64,000 nt of DNA, from positions 469,397-533,396 of the forward strand of contig NW_015971543.1 in NCBI RefSeq assembly GCF_000182565.1, given 5' to 3'. Positions 1 to 12,010 of this stretch are shown one piece after another. Below the pieces are notes generated by a model. That model saw only the letters and a program-made list of their open reading frames with translations, had not been told where the DNA came from and did no database searches. The position numbers and the translations under genes are program-made. The stretch is from Spizellomyces punctatus DAOM BR117. Its lineage: Eukaryota; Chytridiomycota; Chytridiomycetes; Spizellomycetales; Spizellomycetaceae. Each line of letters starts with the position of its first letter. The first letter of the stretch is position 1.

Positions 1-153
1 CTGCTCGTCGGCTGGAGCGTGGGGAATAGGAGAGCTTGAAGGTGGGACGGCGTGATGGTGCGGTGGAAAGTCGGGGTCCAGGGAAAGCCCAGTGAGACGA
101 ACCATGGGATCGTCGTCATAGGGGCTTGAGCGGCGTGCCTTGAGTGATGCCAT
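1..153 (-). CDS. N-terminus of an unidentified protein (partial)
   Basis: An ATG at 153 on the minus strand opens a frame that stays open to the window edge (51 residues). The start reads MASLKARRSSPYDDDP and is followed by a His/Pro/Ser-rich segment. The region upstream of the ATG (154-641) has no long frame and would hold the promoter. Nothing here identifies a family. The low-complexity, disordered composition is typical of fungal N-terminal tails. The call rests only on the open frame and its plausible composition. Confidence 0.4.
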   Translation of the reverse strand, partial: MASLKARRSSPYDDDPMVRLTGLSLDPDFPPHHHAVPPSSSPIPHAPADEQ

Positions 154-641
154 TGAAGAGATAGTGTGAGGGAGAACCGCGGGAAGGTGATCGGGTGAGA
201 ACCTTAGATCGGTTAGAATGGTCGCAACGTTAGCGGCAGGTGGGAAATGGGGGCAGGCGTTGTCGGGAGACGAAGGAGAAGAGGACGCCGTACGCAGAGG
301 GAGGGGGAAGGAGCGGAACGTGCGGGGCGTAGAAAGTGCAGGATGTGAGCGCTAAATTGCTGTGAGATGCCAGTTGATAGGGTGCAAAGCGCAGTTCAAG
401 AAGAAGAAGAGAAATGTAAATGTAGGAAAAAACGCGTCGATTGCCCTTTGGAGGGTTTTTTTGTCATTAACCCCAAATGTTCGTTGTCACGTTACAAGAG
501 AGGCACGGTGACTGAAAATATGGCACAGTTTCATTAGAGGATGGTTCAAGATTCCACAAAGGACTCCAAAGCAAACGCAATTCGATAAAAATTATAAATA
601 ACGGCCTTTTCTAACTGTGAGTTTTCCTACGCTAGTGCATA
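154..641. other. Intergenic, nothing recognised
   Basis: No convincing open frame or RNA gene. It lies between the start of the partial minus-strand gene (153) and the 3' end of the Air1-like gene (642), and should contain the promoter of the first and the 3' UTR of the second. Confidence 0.5.
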
Positions 642-2719
642 TCACCGTCGCTTTCCAGAACCTGGGCTCAATCGAGATCCATCATATGTCCCACGATATC
701 GCGGCTTGAACTTGTCCTGCAATTTTGAGTCCGTCCTAGAACTTCCACGTCCATTTCGATCCACAGGGTTTCGTATTCGATCTCGAAGGTCAGATTTCTT
801 CTCGGTGTGGCTGGTATAACTGTGTCGTTTTCTTTCGCGGTCATCCTCCCTGCTACTTTTGGGTCTGTCGGTGCGCCCACGACCATCACGAACAGAGTTT
901 GATCGCTTCATTGGGGTATCTCGTCGTGACCGTGGCGGTGAGAGGGATGACCTAGATGAACGCGAGGTAGATGATGGGGAAATCGATGTAAATCGTGTGT
1001 GCACTGGTTTTCTAGGTCGCTCACGAGATGGAGCGCGAGATTCACGATGTGGAGGTCTCTCGCGAGAATCACGATATGGTGGTCTTTCGCGAGAATCAGA
1101 TCTGCTCCGACTCCGTCGCCTTGGTGGGATGAAAACTTCTTGAGCTCGATAACGCTCGAATTTGTACTCTTGTCTAAGCGATTTCGTACTGAAGGCACCG
1201 TCTCGTGCTGGTCCTCGCCTTCGCGACCGTCCTTGATGAGGGCAGTCCTATAGAAGAATGTACCCGTTAAAATGCATGAAGAATAGCTATATATGAATTA
1301 TTCAACCTACGTCACCAAAATGTCCCTAAAATGCACATAAGAAGAAGAAAAATGAGTTCAATCGCCTGAGATCTATCTCACAAATGGACGTACCTCCAAC
1401 CCGCATTCGTAGCAGAAAATGTGCGCGTCTTTCTCATGCGGTACTGATTTAGAGCTTGACTAAAGATAATATTAGATTGAGAGATACATAGTAAGTCAGC
1501 CTTCACGACATCCTTACCAAGGCAGTATAAATATACTGTCGCCAGACACCTGGACACTCCTGTGCAAGACTTTAGTTCACCACCTATATTCTTCAACCTT
1601 AATGCCAATCAGTCATACCATAACCCGATGATGCTCTTTGCAAAAGGCACAGTCTCTATCGTCTCTAGATGCATCACAATCCTAATGGATGAACGTTAAT
1701 GGACAATAAGCTCAACTTTCTCACTGCCTATTTCCACACACCCACTTTATATTGATGGCCCCGTCGCCAGCAGCGGTAACATACATCGGCAAGCGGGCAT
1801 TTCAATGGCTCGTGATCAGCTTTACATAAGAAACATGCAGTTTCCTGATAAAATGAGCAAGGGTGTGAACCTTCGAACCAGTAGCAGTCCTGATCGCAGC
1901 TGCATGCCGAGACTCACCTTTTCAGGACACGACTTGGCCGTGTGGCCCGTCTTTCTGCAAAAGAGACACATGATTTCAGACCCGAAATATCTAGGCTGCG
2001 GATTATTAGTAAAGACTACGCTTCGAATGTTGTGTTTATATAATGTGTTTAACTGCCCATACATGGTTGAAGCTTGATTTTGTTAAGAAATCCTCCAGCT
2101 CCACGACATCCGTAGGAGCAGCGCTCTTGATTTTCATGACGGGTAGCGGTGCTTGGACGTCGACAGTATCGGGTTCATCGACGTCCGGTTGAGGGGCCTT
2201 CGGTAAAGGCGAAATTTGCTCATCCTCAGATATATCCATGTCTGAGGAACGTTTGTCATCCTCATCATCATTCAGCTTGGCATTCGTGAGGTCTTCTGGT
2301 AGAATATCACCCTTTGACAGATCCTCTGCATCATCATCACCTAGAGTAGGTCAAGTCGATTAAATTTTGGAAAAAGATACTACAAAAAAGCATAAAACCG
2401 TACCTTCCGCCTCCAAGGTGAAACTGTGATTATAATTTACATGTGCCAGCAGATTGTCCTCGAGATCACTCTCTGCACTGTTGAAAAGGATAAACGTAGT
2501 GATACTGTGAGCTGGGGCTCGTATATCGTACTGGTGAAAAAGGTCCAGTACTCAACTTAGCACTGCAGTAGTATGGTGACCAGAGCAGCGCGTGCCATAG
2601 AACGCCAGCAACTAAAAGTACCTGTCAGTGTGCTCTGCGTCCACACTTTCTAGAGGGTCCTTGTAAAGTTCGTCTTCGTACAAGCGTCGTTCCGAATCAT
2701 CATTGTCGTAACCATCCAT
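642..2719 (-). CDS. AIR1: Air1/Air2 (ZCCHC7)-like zinc-knuckle protein, TRAMP complex subunit
   Basis: Manual splicing gives about 470 residues in ten exons. An acidic N-terminus (start ATG 2719) is followed by PRYFG, a motif found just before the knuckles in Air1/2, and then five CCHC knuckles: CLFCRKTGHTAKSC, CFLCKADHEPLKC, CYRCWRRGHQYKDC, CAFCKEHHRVMEC and CYECGLEGHFGDDC. Between knuckles 4 and 5 is CPGVWRQY, matching the conserved CPxxWRxY linker. The last exon (642-1247) encodes an Arg/Ser-rich tail with repeated SRERPP blocks. In yeast, Air1/2 bridge the poly(A) polymerase Trf4/5 and the helicase Mtr4 in TRAMP, which marks nuclear RNA for exosome decay. Exons read here: 2622-2719, 2404-2477, 2063-2340, 1918-1995, several short ones, a 15-nt exon at 1311-1325, and 642-1247. 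The knuckle order makes the family call strong; the long RS-like tail is unusual. Confidence 0.9.
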
Positions 2720-2990
2720 CATGGATCAAGCGGAGAGAAATCAGCAGCCGAGCCAAGACGGAACACCAGGCTTCTCGACGCCTCTGCGCACAAGCAACAC
2801 GGCTGCTAGCGAGTAGAAGCACCTTTCCCAGCTCCAATTTGACATGAACTGCAAGCCAGAGCTTTTGGAGCGCAGCAATCGTGTTGATATGGCAACAAGC
2901 ACGTTGTGGCTTACGACATCTTCAGCGATGCGTGAAAGTCCACCGACACAGTGCGTCAAAAGGATACTTTGCACAAGAATTAGGATCATT

Positions 2991-3897
2991 TCAACCAGTT
3001 ATTTTGGCCATTACAGGAAAATGATCGGAAGGGTACCTCCCATTTTCGCCATGATGCCTAACAATATCTGCATCAACCACTTTTAGCCTATTCTCTGGGG
3101 ATCTCATCCAGATGAAATCTATCTTTGGTGGGATCGCAGAGCCCGTAAAATCGTGAAAAGTGGCCCTATCCTTACCCCAGATATTAGGATGTAACAATTC
3201 ATATGTGTCCATAAAGCCTGCACGGCGCATTTGCACCACTTCGTCAGCGTCCTCCTCAAAATTGTTGAAATCCCCCGTGACAAACACATCTGGAACACCA
3301 AAGCCCTTCACGCGGTCAAGGACAAGAGCAATGCCCTTGGCGCGAGCCATGCGGCTTATATTGTCAAGATGGGTATTGAAAACAGCCATCCGCTTGCCTG
3401 ACCTTTCCAATTCAGCAAAGGTGCAAATACGCTGACAGCTCGCCCCCCATCCTTTTGGGCCAGGATGATCAGGGGTCTCGCTCAACCAGAAGGTACCGCT
3501 CCGAATAAGCTGAAACTTTGCACGATCGTATAGAATGCAGCTGAACTCGCCTGCCTCTCGGCCATCCTCCCGCCCCACCCCTGCAGTGAATCCCCTATTA
3601 ACCCTCTGCGAAGTCAAAAGTCAAGGATATCCAACCCACCAACTAACTCGTAGCTCTTTTTCGATACGCCATCCAAGGTTTCTCGAATTTGCCACAACTC
3701 GGCTTCCTGTAAACAGAGTATGTCTGGATCAAGCATATCGATTGTCTAATGCCTTCTAGGTTAATACTAGGTCAGGGCACCAGAACCCGTACTGATAAGG
3801 ATACCTTGTAAGCCAGGCTGCGGCGAAATTCCCAGCTATTGGGGCCATCATTTGCAGAACCAAAGCGAACATTAAAGCTGACTATGGTGATGTCCAT
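2991..3897 (-). CDS. Endonuclease/exonuclease/phosphatase (EEP) family protein
   Basis: Three exons give about 280 residues. Start ATG is at 3897 (MDITIVSFNVRFG, the usual EEP opening with a metal-site Asn). Exon 2 supplies LCLQE with the metal-binding Glu. Exon 3 (stop at 2991) carries VGREDGREAGEF, NTHLDN, GDFNNFEED and the terminal SDHFPVMA, which together give the Asn, Asp and His residues of the EEP active site. Length and motif order match the small single-domain EEP proteins common in fungi and bacteria. These are metal-dependent phosphoesterases whose substrate (nucleic acid, sugar phosphate or lipid) cannot be predicted. No signal peptide is seen. It is divergent from DNAI2 with about 240 bp between start codons, so the two may share a promoter region. 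Confidence 0.85.
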
Positions 3898-4136
3898 GCT
3901 TCCAGCAATGTGTCGTCCAAAGGAAAAATGATGGGGGAAATGACACTGGTCGGTCCAAATGGTGTCCTATTGCATTACCTGTCGGACTCACGCGTCAGGT
4001 CGCACTGACACCCTATATCCTGATTTGTCAGCATTGGCTATTCGGCGACTCAGACTGTTCGCGACATGACCTGAACATCCCGCTAGACAGATCACCTTCT
4101 CTACCACGAATACCTTACGGAACACCCTCGTAGAGA

Positions 4137-6535
4137 ATGGAGATAGTCTACGTCTATCAGAAGAAGCGCAAGGACTTTGGTCGGCAGCCGACATTCGGGG
4201 ATCGGACGGCTGTCCTTGGGCTGAACATACTATCCGATCCAACTTTGATGCGAAATTATGTGGAGCGAAATCCATGCCAAGCAGAGGTTCAGAGCGTTCC
4301 AGAAAAGTCCGAGCATGAGGTTGGCTATTTTTTCAATGGATTGCAGTCTTCATGTACAAAACTGGTCGATCTAACCGTTGGCATTGCTCCGATGGGAAGG
4401 TTAACACCGAGAGTTTCGTGCTGTCCAACAGAGGAATTCTCCATACACAAGGTGGATGGCCGAAGGATGTTGACGCGACAGATGTGGAGCACACAATTAG
4501 ATACCGGAAAAAGGTTGAGAAGGATGATGAGTACATTCGGGCGGTGCAAAGCATGGGAAATGTATGTCTTTCGTTGGATTATCGTCCATTGTGCGGAGTT
4601 TTCCCCAAATGGAACAGAATCTTACTTGCAACTCATTAAAGGCTATGGAACATTGCATAAAGCAAAATAACGCAATCGACATTTACGAAGAATATTTCGC
4701 AGACGGACCCGACGCAATATCGGTTGAGACACCGTCTGCCAAATCCCTCAATGTCTACAGGTCAAAAAACTTGAAGCACTCAATTGCACCCCAATAACTC
4801 ACAAAACAAATTAATTCTCAACAGAGACCCCAATCCACTGAAGCGGGCTGCGACATACGTATCTTGGTACCCGGACGACGGCCATAAAATCGCTGTAGCG
4901 TACTCCATGCTTCAGTTTCAATCCATGCCGGCAAACATGTCCTACGATTCCTATATTTGGGACGTAGAGAACCCAAATACCCCCGATCAGACCCTCACGC
5001 CGCCATCACCTTTGGTGAGCATCAAGTACAATCCCAAGGACCCGCACGTGCTCGTCGGTGGATGCTACAATGGGCTTATATGTCAGTACAGTCAATCACA
5101 CTTACCCGCATATGCCATGCTAAAGTATTTGCTACGATTTAGCATTCTGGGATACCAGGAAAGGCTCGTTTCCAGTAGATACATCAGCGGTCGACAAAAG
5201 CCATCGGGACCCTGTATATAACTTGTCGTGGGTACAGTCGAAATCTGGTAAGTTGACCGCCGTTGGAAGAAAGTTAGCATCTAAGATATGTAGACCGACT
5301 GACGTCTGTGCTTGAATAAGGCTCCGAATTCTTTTCAGTATCCTCCGATGGACAAGTTCTTTGGTGGGACATTAGGAAATTGGCAGAGCCGACAGAAAGC
5401 CTCTTGCTGGACCCGGAGAAGAACGGTCAGATTGTTGGAGGCACGGTCGTAGACTACGAAACAACCATGGTACGCATGTGGAATTCATGATAGGGCCGCA
5501 ACCCACATAACCGTGCATTGAACGAAACCTTGCGTTTGCAGCCAACAAAGTTCATGGTGGGCGGCGAGAATGGATCCGTTTTCATGTGCAACAAAAAAGC
5601 CAAAAACCCATCAGAGAAGATCACCCACATCTACCCCGGCCATCACGGACCCGTTTTAGCGTTACAGGTCAGCGCGGTGGTATCGTTGTCGTTGCATCCA
5701 CCGTACATGCGCTAAATTGTTACGAACTGTAGCGTAACCCGTTCTTCCTCAAAAATTTCCTAACGGTTGGAGATTGGAAAGCACAGGTATACCATTTATA
5801 ATCATAAATCCCGACAGAATTCCCAAACATTTAACAATCTATACTTTTCGTAGATCTGGGCGGAAGATATACGATCTCCTATAATGTCTACTAGATACGC
5901 ACCATCCTACCTTACAGATGCATGCTGGAGTCCGACTCGTCCATCAGTCTTCTTCACTTCCAAACTGGACGGAACTGTTGATGTGTGGGACTACCTCTTC
6001 AAGCAGAACGATCCGACATTGACCGTTCAGGTATAAAAAATCGGGACTAGCAATCGTTTATCGAACCAAGTAACTGATTTTGATGTATTCTGCAAGGTCT
6101 GCAACTCCCCTATCCATTCAATCAAGATTCAGGAGCACGGCAGGCACATTGCCACCACAGCTCGGGACGGGTCGACGACCATTCTCGAGCTGTCTGATGG
6201 TCTAACTCGTCTCCAAAACAATGAAAAATCAATCTTTTCTCAGGTACTGCTGAAGTAGCGTCTGTTTGCATTGAATGTTCAAGCTAACACTCTTGAGACA
6301 GATGCTGGAACGAGAAGCCAAAAGAGAGAAAACACTTGAAAGTAGCGCTAGAGAAAAGCGATTAAAGGCGGCACAAAAGCGGCCCAATTCTGCTGCTGTC
6401 AAATTGACTGGAGCAGCCTTAGATGATCTCATTAAGCAGGCCGAGGACGATTTCTTTTCGTTTATAGATGATGGCAGCGGAACAGCTAGAGAAAAAGCCA
6501 TGGCCCGAGCGCGAGACGAAGTAAAAGCGCAATGA
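4137..6535 (+). CDS. DNAI2: Axonemal dynein intermediate chain 2 (outer arm, WD-repeat)
   Basis: The protein opens [15 protein letters not shown] and continues with [113 protein letters not shown] and [13 protein letters not shown], in the order seen in animal DNAI2 and algal IC69/ODA6. About ten exons separated by short introns give roughly 550-570 residues, the family length. Five or so WD repeats form the central propeller, and the C-terminus is a charged coiled coil ending in DEVKAQ. The protein anchors outer dynein arms on axonemal doublets, so its conservation implies a motile flagellum. The stop lies about 100 bp from the end of the convergent coiled-coil gene. Confidence 0.95.
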
Positions 6536-6635
6536 AAGTAGGAGAGTTGGGGGAAGGGCTTACGTTTTCGTTGTATAATGTATTACATCTTACTTTTGTT
6601 CTACTGGAGCACGACAAAACTGTTTTTGTGACACA

Positions 6636-9600
6636 TCACGGATATGCCATTGATAGACGCATGCTTGGGAGGTCACTTAATTGATCTTCATCTTCTTCGT
6701 CATCTCCAGTATCCTTTTCCATCCTTTGCATGATTGCAACCCGCTTTGCCATGCGCATGGCCTAGTCAACGGGAAGGCATCAATTATTAGTAACTTTTGC
6801 TGTCGCGCGGACCCGCAACTGCACACACTGACCTCTTCCTCTATGGCTTGTTCGTCCAGCACGTCATTCTCCACATGTCCATGTAAAATGTCCTCAATCT
6901 CCTCTTGCATCCCTGCGTTAGCCTCTGGCGAATCGCCCAGTGTCGAGGTTTCTCGCCCGCTCCGCGGTCCACCCATCTCGCCTGCAGTTCCAGGCGAGCT
7001 AAAATAGGCGTCATTCATAAAATCTGTGGCGACAAGCGCTTGTGGGACCCAATGACTCAAGTAGCAGCAATAGAGGGAAATGTACGATCCAATAAGGGCC
7101 AGTCGCTCTAGGGGAACGATGTCTTTACCCACGTCCAGCTCAGAGAGACGGTATCGCATGCGCTTCATGCGGGTTGGAGCACCAGGGAGAATCTGCCCCA
7201 ACGCTTCGTCAAAGTCATCATAGCTGAGGAAACCTTGTTCTTGGTAATCGAAGCGTTTTAATGTGCGGAAGAACTATGGTGAAAGGTAGAGGCTTCAGCG
7301 GTGGACCATAGACATGAATACCCTTACTCATAGCCGTACTCACAAACTTTTGATTGGGCTCAATATTTGTTCGCAGCATGTGCATCAAGTGCTCTTCCAC
7401 CATCTCCTTCGAAAATCGATTCTTGCTGAATGCGACAAACTCTAACTCCATTTGATCATATATCTCTTTCTAAGGAAATTGCATTAATATCAGGCCAACA
7501 TTCTATCGATTGGTTTTGCATTGGACTTTACCGTTCTACTCGGATAGATGATTTGAATGATTTTCCGGTACGCTGCAGCGTCGAGCACCTCGTACGTGGC
7601 AAACAGTTTGCGTGCAAGTGTAATATATTTCCACATGGCATCTTCTTCTTCACTGAGATGACGAACAAAAATAGCAACAGCCTAGTGTACGTAGGTTATA
7701 AAAAAGGCAACAATAAACCATAGCGCCCAAAACGAGGTAGTATTACTCACTGAAGAAGTCTCCTCGTTGTGCTGCAGAGCGGTGAATATGTCGTGGATGG
7801 CTTTTCGCGCAATCTCCTTGATTTGGTATCGATTTTCCATCAGTTCATAGAAAAAGTCCTGTTGGAAACAAGTTAACATGCCTGTATTCACTCACCCGGC
7901 ATGATACAGCACGACACATTTCATACCACAAATTTGGTCAACGCCCGATCACGCTGCAAATCCTTTTCGATATCTTCCTCAAACGCCCATCGGGTATCGT
8001 AAATCTCTTGGATAAACCCAAGCAACTTGTTGAGGGGTATGGGGCGGCTGATGCGAGGTCTTGTTCCTCCTCGACTCTCGTAAAATCCTTGCCATATCTT
8101 TTTAAACGATTTGGATACCTTTGGAACAACCAAATCAGTTCGGGTCTCGCTGCGCGATATAGATGCTTTTAAAAGCGTACCTCCATGCTTTCATCCTCTG
8201 TCACCCAAGTTTCCTCCGATGGCTCTACCAGTCTGTTGGCGAGATTGGCTTCAAAAGTCAGGCGGTTGAAATTCGTCCGGAGGCGCAAGGAAGGGTGTGT
8301 AAATTTCAGATGTGTGATGCCTAAGGGTATTCGAACAGTTTCGCTGTACAATGTCCTGTGGGGACAAACAACTGTCTGGAAGGAGCAGAAATACATTTTA
8401 GATGGTAATGATCATTCTGAGTGATGAAGCATTGGACGTACCCTGTCACCACATTTGTTACAGTATTGCATCGTTTTGCAGGGATAAAACGTTTGTCCGT
8501 CATCTTCCGAGTAATGAAGTGCGAATGCGTATTTTCGCAACGCTTCATCAGCAGTTCTTTGGACGGCAGCCATTAATTTGTCCCCAGCATAATTGGCCAA
8601 TACAATCTTGAGTGCCTGGATGTGCTTCTTCAATAGTTGCTGCTCCTCCAATAAATCCGCGACACGTTTTTTAAACCCATTGACAATATCGTTGAGCTAC
8701 CCAAGTAGAGATAAAGGCGTAAATGACCACATTTCACTCACTGGCGTAACCAAATTATGACGCATTACCTCAATCCTGTAGGACTCCTCCCTCTCCTCTT
8801 CGTTCGTCGTAACACCTGCTAGAATTTCCCGCTTTTTACGAAGCTGCGCCAGCGCAGATTCGTAGTCGTCCAACTGCCAGTTTAGAATATCAGCAAACTG
8901 CTCTTCCAGGCGCTCCGCTTGGTAAATATCGTATTCGACCATGCCCTGTTATTTCATAAAATGTCAGAGCTGAGAAAGGTTATCTGGTGGTGTAGTGCTT
9001 TTGAATTAACTTACCTGGGAATCAATGACTAATTGTTGCTTGCTTTTGTCTTTTTCTTCCTCATATGTTCCCTCTATGTGCATGAATTGTCAGCTTTTCT
9101 ACTGGCGCGAACCCCACTAGGCATCACAACTCACCTTCCGTAGGTTCATCATAAGCGGACTTGAAAACGGTCAATTTCTCGATAATATGGTTTGACTGAG
9201 CAAGTGACGTCTACATGAAAGGGATGGGGAGCATATAAACAAACGCACGCGAATATTTTCAATGTGAACCAAGCATCCAGCTAACCTGCAAATCCTCAAT
9301 AACACGCTTCAACCCTTCCTCAGCCTTGGTATGCACAGTCTTCAGACTCCCCTTCTCACCCTCCTGCTTTCGAATAACTTCCTCCAATCCCGAGATCTCC
9401 TCTCTCAATTTTCGTTCGCTCGCTTCACGATCGCTAATTTCTTGCCTACAAAGAAAAGGCCACCCAACAAAAAACTGGTGTTGTAGATCGTCATCAATTT
9501 AACGGCATATGGGATGCACAGGAGCTGGGGTTACGTACTTTAGAGCGAGATTTTTGCGTTGGAGGATTTGGAGGTCGTATTCGCGGAATTTGAGCTTTTG

Positions 9601-10207
9601 TTGGAGTTCCGTGAGGGTTTCAGTGGTTTTCACGCCTTCGGTTGTTCTTTATTTGTTTTATTTTTGAGGAAGGAGTAGAGTTATCAGCATCAAGTTCTAG
9701 CAGTGGTGGTTACATCCGTCACCAACCTCGCCTCACAGATCCGATTCACAGCACTAAAATAGGGTAATCTTTCCACAAAGGGTTCCTCTGACGACGATGT
9801 GAGGTCCTCTGAGTACACTGAACTATACAGCTCATCCTTGATTAACCGGACAATGGGACCCAGAGTGCCCAAGAAAGGAATAATCTCGCTGAGAATGGCA
9901 AAACATCCAGAAGCTCGTTCTCGACTGGGTTGGGTGGGATACTTTTCAAATAGCTCTTTGAGCTGAACTTCGTATTGGAGGACTTTTTTGAGATATGGTT
10001 AACTGACGAGTTCCAAAAAAGGTATTCTTTGGTGAATGTGCTTGTACACATACCATGAGATCGAGGTGATATTCGCACCCGTTCTGTGGATCGAACGCTT
10101 GAATTGCTGTGGGAAATCATATCTTTGCCCACCCTTGTGGAAACCATTCCGCAGTTTTCGTTGATCACACCTGGAAAAACAGAAACTACTACAAAGCGAC
10201 TGTCCAT
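6636..10207 (-). CDS. Uncharacterised long coiled-coil protein, probably flagellar
   Basis: Many exons with short introns code a protein of roughly 800 residues. From ATG 10207 (or the in-frame ATG about 60 nt downstream) the order is: an N-terminal helical block (FEKYPTQPSRERASGCF ... GPIVRLIKDELYSSVYS), which weakly recalls TSNAXIP1-type N-termini; a long coiled coil (about 9300-9650 and 8700-8940); a cysteine cluster CKTMQYCNKCGD followed after a splice by VVCPHR; a block starting IPLGITHLKF; then a C-terminal helical region with an EF-hand-like segment (DYQEQGFLSYDDFDEAL) and an acidic tail ending at 6636. I cannot name the family. Conservation-like composition throughout and convergence with DNAI2 make an axonemal or basal-body role plausible; that is inference only. 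Confidence 0.7.
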
Positions 10208-10509
10208 TAAAACTCCGATGCGATCACGTGGTTTTGAGAATTCTAGTTGTTAAAGACACCTGTCACCCACGTTTGATGGATATAGTTGAAAATTATAGAG
10301 AAAAACATGGCATGAAACCTTACATTAAATGGAATTCACATAATATGTATTTGTGTGCACCGTTCATGAAACATAAAAAGTTCCACCCAGTCGCCAGATA
10401 ATCCACCCAATGCAAAATATCCACAATTACGCCATACATCCCCAATAAGCCATGACCAAGAAAAAAACATCGACATCAGAAAACCATTTGCCCAAACATG
10501 TACATCCTC

Positions 10510-11846
10510 TCACCGACACTGCGCAACACACAACGCCTCAATAGAATCCCCAAAATACGACGGCTCCTCATCCGAGATTGCTTTCCAAACCTTTTGGGCA
10601 TGGGGTGAACCCATGACATGGAGACAGCTCCACGCTGGTGCCGTAAAGGCCTTGTCGCCATAATCAGCATAGGGACGACCATCAAGGTGATCTAGAACAT
10701 CAATTTAGCAAAAAAAAAGAAGTGGAAAACAGACAGGACACGTACACCCAGCACGGATTTCCTCCTGTCCATCAAAAAATCGTGCCATGGCTTGCAACAC
10801 AGGGACCACACGCTGGTCTCCCGTTTCTCTTAAATACGCAGCTAGCCTCCACGGCGTCCGACACGCATTATAATGAAAATCCTTATCGTGTTTGCTTTCG
10901 AGGACTTGAGATTTGACGGGTATCCAATGTCCATGGTGTATCGTGGCAAAATCGGGGAGGAGACCAATGGGGTGTGCTGTATGGAGGTGTTGGATGATGG
11001 TGATGGTGTTGTCTAGGAGGCGTTGCCATCCACTTGCGCGTTCCGTGTCACGGCGGGCAAAGACGGCCACGGCGCTAAGGATGAAATCCGAGGTTCGAGT
11101 AATGTGCCAAAACTGGGAACATATCAGTACACATCCATCTTACCAAACATTCTAAACCAAAGATACCTTTTTGTCGTCCCTTGTCACCCAATCCCCAAGT
11201 AAAAAACACCACAACTCTTGATTGACAGTATGTTCCCAGATCGCCTTGCAAAGATCCACAGCCCTCCTCGCATAATCACTCGGAACCGCTCGTCCATTAA
11301 CATCACCCATCATAGGCCACTTGTCCGCAGCAAGGAACAAGGCATGCGCAATATCAATGTCACCATCCGTGGCGGAATTGCAGCCCCCATCGGGAGTATT
11401 GACTAGACGCCCAGAGTGGTCCCGGATTTGTTGCCACGATAGGAGACCTTTCTGGTTTCGAAAGACGTCAAAGTACCGGACGAAACCTTTATGACGTCAG
11501 GCTCAACGTCCTGGGATATAACACAGTTCAGTGAAAAACTCACCATCGAAATCCTGTTGGTTATTGTTATACACCGACAACAACATTCCTTTTCAAAGGC
11601 GCATTCAATCTCTAATCTCACGCTTTTCCTGCATTATCTTACAACATACCATACCCATGTGCCTACAAATCAACAAGCCTCCCATCAGTGGCAGTACGGG
11701 ATGGTAGCAACCAGAAATATATATACCTCTGAGCACGTAACAGCGTTCTTTGGGTCAGCTTCCTGCTTCTGATTATAGTCGACATAATATATGTTTCCGG
11801 CAGCACGTACGTACTGTGCCCTCCATCGTGCGTAAATGTCAGACAT
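10510..11846 (-). CDS. Glycoside hydrolase family 8 enzyme (endoglucanase/chitosanase type)
   Basis: Family 8 landmarks appear in order over several exons. YARWRAQYV ... NIYYVDYN resembles the family N-terminus. SEAHGYGM holds the catalytic acid Glu (canonical SEGQGYGM). ATDGDIDIAHALFLAADKW is the family signature with DGD. These are followed by LGDWVTR, HITRTSDFIL (base Asp region), YNACRTPWRLAAYL and the terminal EPSYFGDSIEALCV. The enzyme would cleave a beta-1,4-glycan such as cellulose, chitosan or lichenin by inversion; the substrate is not readable from this. Start ATG 11846 is chosen because an in-frame stop lies just upstream. No signal peptide can be placed in the roughly 165 bp before the urease stop, which is odd for a wall-degrading enzyme. 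GH8 is chiefly bacterial, so horizontal origin is likely, though the gene has introns. Confidence 0.88.
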
Positions 11847-12010
11847 CCTAGATGCGAAAATGCTGGGAATGTCATCGGCGTTAACGTTGACCCATTATGC
11901 GGGTCCCTCCGCCTATGGGTGGCTTAGGCCGGCGATCATGAGTGGCTTAGTGATTAGGTATTTTGGCATCACAAGCCAAGCCAGATACAAAGGATATTTG
12001 CGTAAAATTC

